Program-made: the position numbers and the translations under genes
In this document: one piece after another, positions 50,565 to 58,315 of the stretch
Position numbering within the stretch: the first letter of the stretch is position 1
Layout of the letters: every line of letters starts with the position of its first letter
Notes under the pieces: generated by a model
The model's input: only the letters and a program-made list of their open reading frames with translations
What the model was told of the DNA's origin: nothing
Databases searched by the model: none
From: Bog-473 sp963809825
GTDB taxonomy: Bacteria; Actinomycetota; Acidimicrobiia; Acidimicrobiales; RAAP-2
Reading direction: 5' to 3'
DNA length: 64,000 nucleotides
NCBI GenBank assembly: GCA_963809825.1
Contig: CAWELJ010000014.1
Coordinates: 62,001-126,000, forward strand

Positions 50565-50890
50565 CACCCACCACGGTACCGAGTACTCGGGTTGGCCGGG
50601 CCAGGGAGAGTGGACCCGTGCACGCGAGGGGGTGGAGCGGAGTGTCCACGCAGGGGCGCGCCGAACCCTTGGTTCACGGAGGGTGTCGACCCTCACACCG
50701 GAACGGATGGGAGCGGTTCTCGACACCCGCGACTCCCAATGCTCCTGAGTGACGTCGCGCCGGTTGCGCTGCCGCGTCGGCGTCCACGATGACATAGGCG
50801 ACCCGCAGGTTTGTTGCTTCGGCAGTTTCTGGAGTCTCGGTGTGGGTATTTCTCCGCGCGCCACCGGACGACGGCAGGAGGTCAAGGGCC
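50565..50890 (+). other. Divergent intergenic region with a palindrome
   Basis: About 326 bases separate the ligase start from the membrane-protein start at 50891. CCGAGTACTCGG (50579-50590), a perfect 12-base palindrome, lies 15 bases upstream of the ligase GTG and could be an operator. Otherwise no coding signal was trusted, although the ligase reading frame stays open upstream. Confidence 0.4.
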
Positions 50891-51481
50891 ATGTCTACAA
50901 GCGCCATTGCAGGGAGCGGCCGTATGGAGCGGACAGAGCTCGATACCCCCGAGCCTCGGGCACGGGTCGATCTGGGACGCGTCGGCCTCGGAACCGCAGG
51001 AGTCGTTGGCGTTCTGGTGTCGGCCTGGGGTGGCATCGTCCCCTATGTCGGGCCCCTGTTCAGCTACAGCGGCGACGGTTCCAGTGCCTGGCACTGGAAC
51101 CTCGCTCACACCGTCCTGGCGTTGGCTCCCGGCGTTGCGGGAGTTCTGCTCGGACTGTTCGTGATCGCAGAATCGAGAGGCATCGCCGTCGGCCGGGGAC
51201 GGCTCAGCCTGGCAATGGCGGGGACCCTGTTGATGATCTGCGGGGCATGGTTCGCGGTCGGCCCGCTCGCCTGGCCGGTGATCTCGAACGGGTCCGGGTA
51301 CTTCGTCGCATCGACACACCTGCGAGTCCTGGCGTACGAGGTCGGCTACAGCATCGGCACCGGCTTGATCCTCGTCGTCTGTGGAGCCTTTGTCGACGGG
51401 TGGGCGTCGCGCCACCAGCCGAAGGTGGCCGCCGTGGTGCCGGCTGATTCGACGCATGGCGCGATCGAGTCGGGGATCTGA
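50891..51481 (+). CDS. Four-helix membrane protein
   Basis: A 196-residue protein with four hydrophobic helices: VGLGTAGVVGVLVSAWGGIV, LAPGVAGVLLGLFVIAES, LAMAGTLLMICGAWFAVGPL and VGYSIGTGLILVVCGAFV. The loop after helix 1 has a FSYSGDGSSAWHWN pattern and the third region HLRVLAYEVGY is conserved in look. No transporter family could be assigned. AGGAGGT before ATG 50891 supports the start. A helical soluble protein gene follows after six bases, so they are probably co-transcribed. Confidence 0.65.
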   Translation: MSTSAIAGSGRMERTELDTPEPRARVDLGRVGLGTAGVVGVLVSAWGGIVPYVGPLFSYSGDGSSAWHWNLAHTVLALAPGVAGVLLGLFVIAESRGIAVGRGRLSLAMAGTLLMICGAWFAVGPLAWPVISNGSGYFVASTHLRVLAYEVGYSIGTGLILVVCGAFVDGWASRHQPKVAAVVPADSTHGAIESGI

Positions 51482-51487
51482 ATCGAC

Positions 51488-52003
51488 ATGACGAAGACCC
51501 GAACACGGGGGAACGCCCTCGATCTACTCGAAGAGGAGGACGTGGAGTTGCGCAGGCTCTTCACCACGCTGCGCCTCAGGCGCGGCTCATCGGTGGACGA
51601 GCGGGCGGAGTACGGGGACATCGCCAAGGAAGCGATTCGCCGGATCGCGACGAGGGAAGCCGCATTGGTCGATGTAACCAGGGCCGGCTTCGTCGAACCG
51701 AGACTGCGGGAGATCGCCGCCCGAATCGAAGGCAGCTTTCGCGAGCACCGTCCCTACATCGATCGTGTGGAGAAGATGTCCCGCGGTGTCCAGGGGATCA
51801 ACCTTCGGGTGGGTCAGGACTTTGACGGCGACATGCGGGAATTGATGCAGATCGTGGGGACGGAGATCGAATGGGAGCTCGACGAGGCGTTGCCGGCGAT
51901 CAGGGGCTCCCTGACGCGAGGTGAACTCGACGATGCACTCAAGAGTGCCGAGCACAGCTCCAAGCATGTGCCGACCAACCTCGACCCGGAGCGACCGCGC
52001 TGA
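51488..52003 (+). CDS. Helical hypothetical protein, hemerythrin-like in layout
   Basis: A 171-residue, mainly helical protein: LLEEEDVELRRLFTTLRL, REAALVDVTRAGFVEPRLRE, HRPYIDRVEKMSRGVQG and FDGDMRELMQIVGTEIEWEL suggest a four-helix bundle with charged faces. It is reminiscent of hemerythrin-like proteins, but the His pattern needed for a di-iron site is incomplete (only a few His: HRPYID, EHSSKH). Function not recognised. It ends before the convergent VOC gene with a 110-base gap lacking clear features. Confidence 0.5.
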   Translation: MTKTRTRGNALDLLEEEDVELRRLFTTLRLRRGSSVDERAEYGDIAKEAIRRIATREAALVDVTRAGFVEPRLREIAARIEGSFREHRPYIDRVEKMSRGVQGINLRVGQDFDGDMRELMQIVGTEIEWELDEALPAIRGSLTRGELDDALKSAEHSSKHVPTNLDPERPR

Positions 52004-52113
52004 CGGGGATCACGCTCTATGACCGGCTGAGAGACTTCCCTCGCGCCGTCCGCGGCCGGTAATCCCTTCGTGTGGTCCCGAGGCCTGAGGCGGAGACGAC
52101 CGACGTCACTGCA

Positions 52114-52584
52114 TCAAGGATCGACGGGGTGGAAGAGAGATGCCAAGGCTTCGCGCATCGCCGTGTCGACGAGCTCGATGCGGACACCGAGGTCGATACG
52201 GTGGTACGCGAACGACACGGGGGCGACCTTCCCCGCACGCCCGCAGAGCTGCATGGGACACCCGGACCCGATCAACGCGGCGCTCGTGTTGGTCACGTCG
52301 TCGCTCCAGAATCCGATGTGGTGCAGGTTCGAGTGCTCATTGCAGACCCAGATCGACCCGGGTAACTCCTCGATGAGTTCTAGGTGGGGCTCATCGACCG
52401 AGTAGCACATGGCAGTTGGGAGCACGAGATCCCGACCAGAGCCGTCACGGTAATCGACGGCGTCGAGCCTCATGACGGGCCCCCAGGTGATGCCGATCAG
52501 CTCGGTCAACTGTGCCTGCGCCGCGACGAGATCGGGGACGACGATACCGACGTGAAAGTGCGGTGGCAGGCCGGGAGCACTCAT
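52114..52584 (-). CDS. VOC (glyoxalase/bleomycin resistance/dioxygenase) family protein
   Basis: A 156-residue protein with two beta-alpha-beta-beta-beta units. Metal-ligand candidates are His in FHVGIVVPDL, Glu in HLELIEELPGS, His in LHHIGFWSDD and Glu in RIELVDTAM, giving the usual paired-site arrangement. Family members catalyse isomerisations, ring cleavage or thiol additions with a divalent metal. The natural substrate is not evident from the neighbours. ATG 52584 is the first in frame and gives normal length. Confidence 0.8.
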   Translation of the reverse strand: MSAPGLPPHFHVGIVVPDLVAAQAQLTELIGITWGPVMRLDAVDYRDGSGRDLVLPTAMCYSVDEPHLELIEELPGSIWVCNEHSNLHHIGFWSDDVTNTSAALIGSGCPMQLCGRAGKVAPVSFAYHRIDLGVRIELVDTAMREALASLFHPVDP

Positions 52585-52747
52585 GGGCGCGGAGGTCGTT
52601 CTAGTCCAACATCACGAGAGGCGCGCCGCTCCACGGCGAAGACGGCGTCCTGACACTGTCCACCTTGCTGAGCTCCACGAGTACCCGAAGCGGCAGGAAG
52701 GCAGGCAACGAGAGGCCGGGAGCCCTCCGAGGGTTACCGGAACTCTC

Positions 52748-53548
52748 TCAGGTCCCGGTCGTCGAGTCGGTCTCACCTGAGGTCTCCGAGCCGGGCCCTC
52801 CTTCGGACGTGTTTGCGACAACCGATTCTTCAAGGTTCCTGAGTCGAGCGCCCCGGGTCTTGGGCTGGTACATGGATACCAAGCGGGCGACCAAGACCAC
52901 CAGGAAGATCTGGCCGGTCAGCGCTTCGATGACGGCCATGGTCCGCGGGAGACCGACCGCAGGCGAGAGGTCGCCGTACCCAACCGTCGTCATGGTGATG
53001 TAGCTGTAGTACACGAAGTCCGGAGCGTCGTGCGTACCCGACTGGGCGAAGAAGGAGCTACCCCCGACCAGTTGGACGGCGTAGTCCGAATAGGAGAACA
53101 CCAGCCCGAGGAGGATGTACACGCAGACCGCTCCCAGGAGGGTTTCTGCGGTCACCTGGGGATGTCTCAAGATCCTCGAGAGGATGACGACGGGGCTGGT
53201 GAGGATCAGCAGCGCACTGATGACGAACACCACGCCCTTCGCGACGTCACCTCCAACGACCGCGGCCACGATCGACGCCACGAATGCGAGAACGGCACCG
53301 ACTTGCACGGCCTTCAAGAGGTGGCCTCGCACATGCGACGTGTGGAAGGCGAGCAGGGCCGTGATGCCGATGAGGCCGGTGGAGAGGATGATGGGCGTAC
53401 CATTCGTCCAGCCAATCGACAGGACGATGTAGTCCATCGCGACCAGAACAAGAAGCAAGCCGTAGCTGTCAGAAGCCCTGGCGGCCTCGCGTACCACCCC
53501 CCTCCGCAAGGTAGGCCCGCTGGTTGTTACGTCTGGACTGGCTGTCAA
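52748..53548 (-). CDS. Two-pore-type potassium channel protein
   Basis: A 266-residue ion channel with six hydrophobic segments, including VFVISALLILTSPVVIL and LLGAVCVYILLGLVFSYSDY, and the selectivity filter TMTTVGYGDLSP near residue 195, followed by the inner helix QIFLVVLVARLVSMY. One pore domain per subunit implies a tetramer. The TTG at 53548 is preferred: GGAGG lies seven bases upstream and the further reading continues through an unrelated gene. C terminus is polar without an RCK domain. It likely passes K+ or is voltage-insensitive; gating is unknown. Confidence 0.82.
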   Translation of the reverse strand: MTASPDVTTSGPTLRRGVVREAARASDSYGLLLVLVAMDYIVLSIGWTNGTPIILSTGLIGITALLAFHTSHVRGHLLKAVQVGAVLAFVASIVAAVVGGDVAKGVVFVISALLILTSPVVILSRILRHPQVTAETLLGAVCVYILLGLVFSYSDYAVQLVGGSSFFAQSGTHDAPDFVYYSYITMTTVGYGDLSPAVGLPRTMAVIEALTGQIFLVVLVARLVSMYQPKTRGARLRNLEESVVANTSEGGPGSETSGETDSTTGT

Positions 53549-53634
53549 GTTTTCGCCTCCGACCCGCCGATAAGGTGCGCCGAAGGAGCGTCCACCGTGG
53601 GGCACAACTCCGGTGCTGGGAGAAGACCGGGCGC

Positions 53635-54537
53635 CTAAGTTCGACTTTTCATTGTTCGATCGGAGTGCGGTCGTTTCCTGAGATGTCGGAGTGCGCCAGA
53701 CCAGGACAGGCCCCGTTCGCGCCATACCACCCCGGCGACCGCACCAAGGATGATCACGACCCCGATCGCGATCAACCAGGACATCAACGCGAAGACGATT
53801 CCGATGGGCCCGTACTTCTTGTCGTCGGAGATCACTGTGCTCGAGAAGATGAAGGAGAACACCACTTCCATTCCGACCCAGAAGAGCGCTGTCGCCACTG
53901 CCGACGGGAACGTGGCCTGCCACGATTCCCTCCCGCCGAGCAGAAACCACGTCGTGAACCACCAATAGAGCGTCAGAGCGCCCAACCCCACGATGGCCAG
54001 CACCACTGGGCCACCCCAAGAGTGGAACCACGGGCCGGCCACTCCGGCCAGCGCCGCTCCGCCCACCGTGACCGCCAACCAAATGATCCGGCGGACGATG
54101 TCCTTCATTCCCCCCGATTCCAACTCGAAGGACCGTTCGTAGAGGTCTTGCACCGCCGTCGCCGCTGCGATACCGCCCAGAATGAAGAAGAGCCAGGCGG
54201 TGCCCGTGACGGCACTGGAGGTGGAAGATGATGAGGTGAAGAGCCCACTCACGTCCTTGGCCGCCTCCTGGTTCAGCCCGAGATGCCGCACCAGGCCAGT
54301 AACCGCGCTCTGTCCGGCCAGTGCGTTGGCGACGATGATGAAGGGGAAGAAGCAAAGGAGGAGGATCGCGGCAAAGAGCATCCCCTTGTTGATGAAGTCC
54401 ATCGCGTTCAAACGGTTCCAGAGGTGCTCCATCGACGAGCCGGAGTACTTGTCTCCGATGGTGGCCATGCCGTGGTGCAGTCTTCGATGGTGTTGATCTC
54501 CGTCGCTCTGAGCGTCCGATCCCTCGAGCTGGCTCAC
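53635..54537 (-). CDS. YihY/BrkB-family membrane protein
   Basis: A 300-residue integral membrane protein with six helices: GMLFAAILLLCFFPFIIVANAL first, then WLFFILGGIAAATAV, IIWLAVTVGGAALAGVAG, VVLAIVGLGALTLYWWF, AVATALFWVGMEVVFSF and LMSWLIAIGVVIILGAVAG. The AMDFINKGMLFAA opening and the PSAVATALFWVG segment near residue 210 are typical of the YihY family (formerly called RNase BN). The biochemical role of this family is not settled. N-terminal His/Gln-rich tail is polar. The gene is 8 bases from the sulfatase stop. Confidence 0.8.
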   Translation of the reverse strand: MSQLEGSDAQSDGDQHHRRLHHGMATIGDKYSGSSMEHLWNRLNAMDFINKGMLFAAILLLCFFPFIIVANALAGQSAVTGLVRHLGLNQEAAKDVSGLFTSSSSTSSAVTGTAWLFFILGGIAAATAVQDLYERSFELESGGMKDIVRRIIWLAVTVGGAALAGVAGPWFHSWGGPVVLAIVGLGALTLYWWFTTWFLLGGRESWQATFPSAVATALFWVGMEVVFSFIFSSTVISDDKKYGPIGIVFALMSWLIAIGVVIILGAVAGVVWRERGLSWSGALRHLRKRPHSDRTMKSRT

Positions 54538-54545
54538 GGCCGACG

Positions 54546-56897
54546 CTACTGACGGGCCATGGCCACACGCATCTCGGCCTCGGTGTCCACGATAAGGTCA
54601 CCACTGACATCGACGGTGACCGTGTGGATCGTCCCGGTGAACCTGAACGGTGCGACATAGTCAGGCGTCACCGACGACCCCGGGTTGGCCCCGCAAGTGA
54701 GTGCCCCAGGGTTCAGGATCATCGGCGTCGTGTAGGGGACGTCGGTCTCACCGACCAGGGAACCGTCGACATAGAGCTGGAAGCGGCCTGGGGCACCCTT
54801 GCCCTCGAGCAGGTTCAGGTCCCCGGTTGGCTCGAACTCGAAACGCAGCTTGTGGCGGCCCTCGGGGAGTGCACCTTCTGACTCCACCTTGAAGTAGTCC
54901 CGGCCCACGTAGTTGTGGACGTAGACGAGCTTGCCGCCCTGAACGAAGAAGGAATAGCCCCCCGGAACAGCGCCCTGCGAGAGCAGGACTCCTTCGGCAC
55001 CGCCCGTCGGGATCTCGACGTCGGCGGTGATGGCGTGCGGCCGGTTCAGCGTCTTGGGTCCCGCGAAATATGGCACCGACTGGGTGTCGGGGAAGTACAC
55101 GTAGCGGTCGCGGGGAGCAGCCAGCAGCGGGCGCTCCACGAGCAGTCGATCCAAGGCGCTGCCGTCCACCGGGAGCACGTTGTACTTGCCTGCTTCCGCG
55201 TACCAGGTGCCGATGAGCGCGATCAGGCGATCGCGGTTGTCCGCGGCGACGTTGTGGCTCTCGGTGAAGTCCTCGGCGACGTGGTAGAGCTCCCAGCCCG
55301 AGGCGTCGAGCTGGCTGAGCGCATCGGCCGAGATCGCTGTGCCGAACGGCAGCTTGGCCTCGGCGAACGACGGGCCCGGCCAGGGGCACACCGCCCGCCA
55401 TCCGTCGTGGTAGATGGCACGGTTGCCGATCATCTCGAAGTATTGGGTGTGATGCTTCGACGGCGCAGTCCCGTCGTTGAGCGTGAGGGCGAAGCTCACG
55501 CCCTGAATCGGCGATTGGGGAACACCCTTGATCGTTGCCGGCGGGTCGATCCCGAGCAGGTCGAGGACGGTGGGCACCATGTCGATGATGTGCGCGAACT
55601 GCGTCCGCACTTCGCCTTGAGCCTCGATCTTGGCGGGCCAATGCACGATGAAGGGGTCGCTCGATCCCCCGCGGTACGTCTCCCGCTTCCAACGCCGGAG
55701 AGGTGTGTTCCCGGCAAACGTCCAGCCCCAGGGATAGTGGTTGAAGTGCTTGGGGCCGCCGAGCTCGTCGATCACCTTGAGGCTGTCCTCGACGGGCTCT
55801 GGGCAGTTGTTGAAGAACTGCGCCTCGTTGGTGGTGCCCGTCAAGCCCCCTTCTGCGCTGGCACCGTTGTCCGAGACCACCATGATCAATGTGTTGTCGA
55901 GCTCTTCGATGGAGCGCAGGTACTCGACGAGGCGGCCGATGTGGTGGTCGGTGTGGCTCAAGAAGCCAGCGAAGACCTCCATCTCCCGGGCGTAGAGCCG
56001 GCGCTGATCCGGGGTCAGTGAGCCCCAGTCGGGCACGTCCGGATCGTGGCGGGACAGCTCGCAGTCGGCCGGCACGACCCCGAGCTCCTTCTGGCGGGCG
56101 AAGGTGCGCTCCCGGTACGCGTCCCAGCCGTCGTCGAACACCCCGGCGTACTTGTCGGCCCATTCCTTGGGGACGTGATGAGGCGCGTGGGTGGCACCTG
56201 GGCAGAAGTGGAGGTAGAAGGGCTTGTCGGGGTCGACCTGCTTGGCGTCGGCGATGAACTGCGTCGCCTTGTCCACCAGGTCCGGGGTGAGGTGGTATCC
56301 CTGCTCGGGAGTTGCCGGTGGTTCGACCTGGTGGTTGTCGTAGACCAGGTCGGGGTTCCACTGGCTGGTGTCGCCACCGAGGAATCCGTAGAACCGTTCG
56401 AAGCCGCGACCGAGCGGCCAGCGGTCGTACGGTCCAGCGGCCGATTCTTGACTGGCAGGAATCAGGTGCCACTTGCCGACCATGTAGGTGTTGTATCCCT
56501 GTGCGAGCAGGATCTCCGAGAGGAACCCGTTCTCGAACGGCACGTTTCCGTCGTAGCCAGGAAACCCCGTGGAGAACTCGGTGACGCAGGCCATCGCATT
56601 GGAGTGATGGTTGCGGCCCGTGATGATGCACGAACGACTGGGCGAGCAAAGTGCCGTCGTGTGCATGTTGTTGTAGCGCAGTCCGTGCTTCGCCAGCTCG
56701 TCGAGATTGGGCGTTTCGATCGGGCTGCCGTAGCAGCCGAGCTGTCCGAACCCGGTGTCGTCGAGCACGACAAAGAGGACGTTCGGTGTGCCCTTTGGTG
56801 CCCTCGTCGGGGCCAGCCAGGCCGGCTCCGACTCGTCCGCCGTCCGCCCGATCACACCTGGAAACTGGTGGCCCTGCTCATATTCGACGACTGGCAT
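54546..56897 (-). CDS. Arylsulfatase-type sulfatase with C-terminal beta domain
   Basis: A 783-residue sulfatase. The formylglycine motif is CSPSRSCIITGR (about residue 83); VLFVVLDDTGFGQLG gives metal Asp residues; HAPHHVPKEW and VSDNGASAEGG add ligands. The last 190 residues (from RPHAITADVEIPTGG) are a beta-sandwich-like domain. No signal peptide is seen. It is close in length and layout to the protein at 16479-18764, but its own promoter has DosR-like box J, so it may be expressed differently. It releases sulfate from an unknown ester. Confidence 0.9.
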   Translation of the reverse strand: MPVVEYEQGHQFPGVIGRTADESEPAWLAPTRAPKGTPNVLFVVLDDTGFGQLGCYGSPIETPNLDELAKHGLRYNNMHTTALCSPSRSCIITGRNHHSNAMACVTEFSTGFPGYDGNVPFENGFLSEILLAQGYNTYMVGKWHLIPASQESAAGPYDRWPLGRGFERFYGFLGGDTSQWNPDLVYDNHQVEPPATPEQGYHLTPDLVDKATQFIADAKQVDPDKPFYLHFCPGATHAPHHVPKEWADKYAGVFDDGWDAYRERTFARQKELGVVPADCELSRHDPDVPDWGSLTPDQRRLYAREMEVFAGFLSHTDHHIGRLVEYLRSIEELDNTLIMVVSDNGASAEGGLTGTTNEAQFFNNCPEPVEDSLKVIDELGGPKHFNHYPWGWTFAGNTPLRRWKRETYRGGSSDPFIVHWPAKIEAQGEVRTQFAHIIDMVPTVLDLLGIDPPATIKGVPQSPIQGVSFALTLNDGTAPSKHHTQYFEMIGNRAIYHDGWRAVCPWPGPSFAEAKLPFGTAISADALSQLDASGWELYHVAEDFTESHNVAADNRDRLIALIGTWYAEAGKYNVLPVDGSALDRLLVERPLLAAPRDRYVYFPDTQSVPYFAGPKTLNRPHAITADVEIPTGGAEGVLLSQGAVPGGYSFFVQGGKLVYVHNYVGRDYFKVESEGALPEGRHKLRFEFEPTGDLNLLEGKGAPGRFQLYVDGSLVGETDVPYTTPMILNPGALTCGANPGSSVTPDYVAPFRFTGTIHTVTVDVSGDLIVDTEAEMRVAMARQ

Positions 56898-56966
56898 CTG
56901 GACGGCTCCTATCTCGGGCGGGCACCCCTCCGTTGCTCGGTCTATTCCGCGAAGGCCCCACCCCAG

Positions 56967-56982
56967 TAGGGTCCAACGACCC
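56967..56982 (-). promoter_or_regulatory. DosR-like box J upstream of the arylsulfatase
   Basis: On the minus strand GGGTCGTTGGACCCTA, 12 of 16 to the window consensus and 14 of 16 to box C, 69 bases before the sulfatase ATG. Confidence 0.4.
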
Positions 56983-57230
56983 TTTGGTGGACGAGGCGAT
57001 GATCGCTCCTGGTGCGAAATTGTTGGTAGGTGGCCGGATCTTGATCTGTTACGAGGTTGCAGTTGATGGGCGTGTCTGAATCACCCGATTCGAGGATGCC
57101 GCTCGTTTCGGGTTGGCAACGACCGCTCGACGACCGAGTGGATCGCGCACGCAGCGCGCACGACGGCCGTCAGACGACGAACGCGCAATTGCGGAAACGG
57201 ATACGGATCAGGCCGTTTCCCCCGGAACCA

Positions 57231-57270
57231 AGTGCTCCCCCCTCGGGATTTGAACCCGAAACCTGCGGAT
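57231..57270 (-). repeat. tRNA-Lys 3'-end scar, copy A (attachment-site-like)
   Basis: The T-arm and part of the 3' acceptor side of a tRNA-Lys-like gene are seen on the minus strand: 32 bases (57239-57270) are identical to the block in copy B. The anticodon arm is missing (the DNA jumps from GGAT to CCGAG). No complete tRNA can be folded here. It marks the left boundary of the element carrying the TetR, desulfinase and rhodanese genes. Confidence 0.6.
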
Positions 57271-57501
57271 CCGAGAATTTAGACACCTAGTTGATCACCC
57301 GAGTACATCCTCGCAGGCTGTAACTCGAGCGCCGTCCAGGTGGACTGAAACGAATCGGGGCGAATTCAATCCCCGGGCTACAGAATCGGCTACAAGTTCG
57401 CCACCCACCCTCCCGGCGCGGGGGCAGTGCAGTCGAGGTGACCGGCCACTGCGGATCAGGGCTTCGTCTTCAATGGCGCAGGTGGGCACGGGATCGGCTC
57501 G

Positions 57502-58182
57502 ATGGAAGCTCCATGGAACAGTTTCATGAAAGCCTTGGGCATTGCCATGGTGTCTCTCGACGATCCAACTCCTCGTCGTCCCGGACCGAAGCGACCCGCA
57601 GGCGCGCCCTCGGGCCCGGACGAGGTTCGCCGTGCCGTGCTCGATGCTGCAGCTTCGCTCTTCACGGCAAGGGGAATCGACGGCGTCTCACTGCGCGACA
57701 TCGCCGAGGCCGCCGACGTCCACCCAGATCTGATCCGGCGGTACGTCGGCACGCGGAGCGAACTGGTGCTCGCGGTGTTCAACGACCTGTCGGCCCAGCT
57801 CGCCCTGGTGGTCGCGGAGAATCCGCTGTCCGGCCAGGGGTTCGGTCCCGAGACGGTGATGGGGAAGTGGGTGCGCGTGGCGAGCGCACTTGTCGTCTCG
57901 GGCCAACCGCTCGTGGCGACGGAAGCGTTCAATCCAGTGCAAGCCATGGCTGGCACCCTCGAGGATGCCTATGGCCTCGATCCGCTGGCAGCTCGTGTGC
58001 GAGCGGCGCAGATCACCGCCACCGCACTGGGGTGGCGGGTGTTCGAGGACTACCTCATCGAGGCGGGAGAGCTCGGTGCGGTTCCGCTCGACGCATTGCG
58101 TGAGGAGTTGATCCATTCGGCCCGTCGCCTCGGCGCGACACCCTGGCCTTCACCACCTGACCCTCCGTCCCGCCGGAGCTGA
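57502..58182 (+). CDS. TetR/AcrR-family transcriptional regulator
   Basis: A 226-residue repressor-type protein. The N-terminal helix-turn-helix is AVLDAAASLFTARGIDGVSL followed by IAEAADVHPDLIRRYVGTRS (about residues 45-90). The remaining helical part should bind a ligand. ATG 57502 is the longest start; 57526 and 57550 are also possible, and no ribosome site is decisive. It stands 133 bases upstream of the desulfinase-like gene on the same strand, so it is a natural candidate to regulate it. Confidence 0.82.
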   Translation: MEAPWNSFMKALGIAMVSLDDPTPRRPGPKRPAGAPSGPDEVRRAVLDAAASLFTARGIDGVSLRDIAEAADVHPDLIRRYVGTRSELVLAVFNDLSAQLALVVAENPLSGQGFGPETVMGKWVRVASALVVSGQPLVATEAFNPVQAMAGTLEDAYGLDPLAARVRAAQITATALGWRVFEDYLIEAGELGAVPLDALREELIHSARRLGATPWPSPPDPPSRRS

Positions 58183-58198
58183 CGACTTCCAGCGATGC

Positions 58199-58214
58199 GG
58201 GACTTTCGCCCCTA
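58199..58214 (+). promoter_or_regulatory. DosR-like box K upstream of the desulfinase-like gene
   Basis: GGGACTTTCGCCCCTA, 13 of 16 to the window consensus and 12 of 14 to the mycobacterial DosR consensus GGGACTWWAGTCCC, 101 bases before ATG 58316. Confidence 0.55.
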
Positions 58215-58315
58215 GTTCAATCGTCCCCCACGGCACACGATGTGTGCAGTTGGACACATCCAGTGCAGTCCGGTGCTCGGAGCGCGCCCGGGTCGCAGCG
58301 AAGAGGAGATGGACG

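Larger units (their letters stand above)
56898..57501 (+). other. Intergenic region with box J and tRNA-like scar
   Basis: About 604 bases between the sulfatase and TetR starts. It holds DosR-like box J (56967-56982, minus) and the partial tRNA-Lys 3' end at 57231-57270. No gene is trusted; the short reading 57057-57290 includes the tRNA-like DNA and has no family match. Confidence 0.5.

Noticed and set aside
53548..54658. N-terminal extension of the potassium channel to 636 residues
   Set aside because: The extension runs antisense in another frame through the YihY gene; TTG 53548 with GGAGG gives a normal channel.
57057..57290. A 77-residue protein before the TetR gene
   Set aside because: Half of it is encoded by the tRNA-derived scar and it has no ribosome site.
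57231..57330. A functional tRNA gene on the minus strand
   Set aside because: Only the T-arm and acceptor side are readable; no D-arm or anticodon arm can be formed. The same holds at 61026 and 62447.
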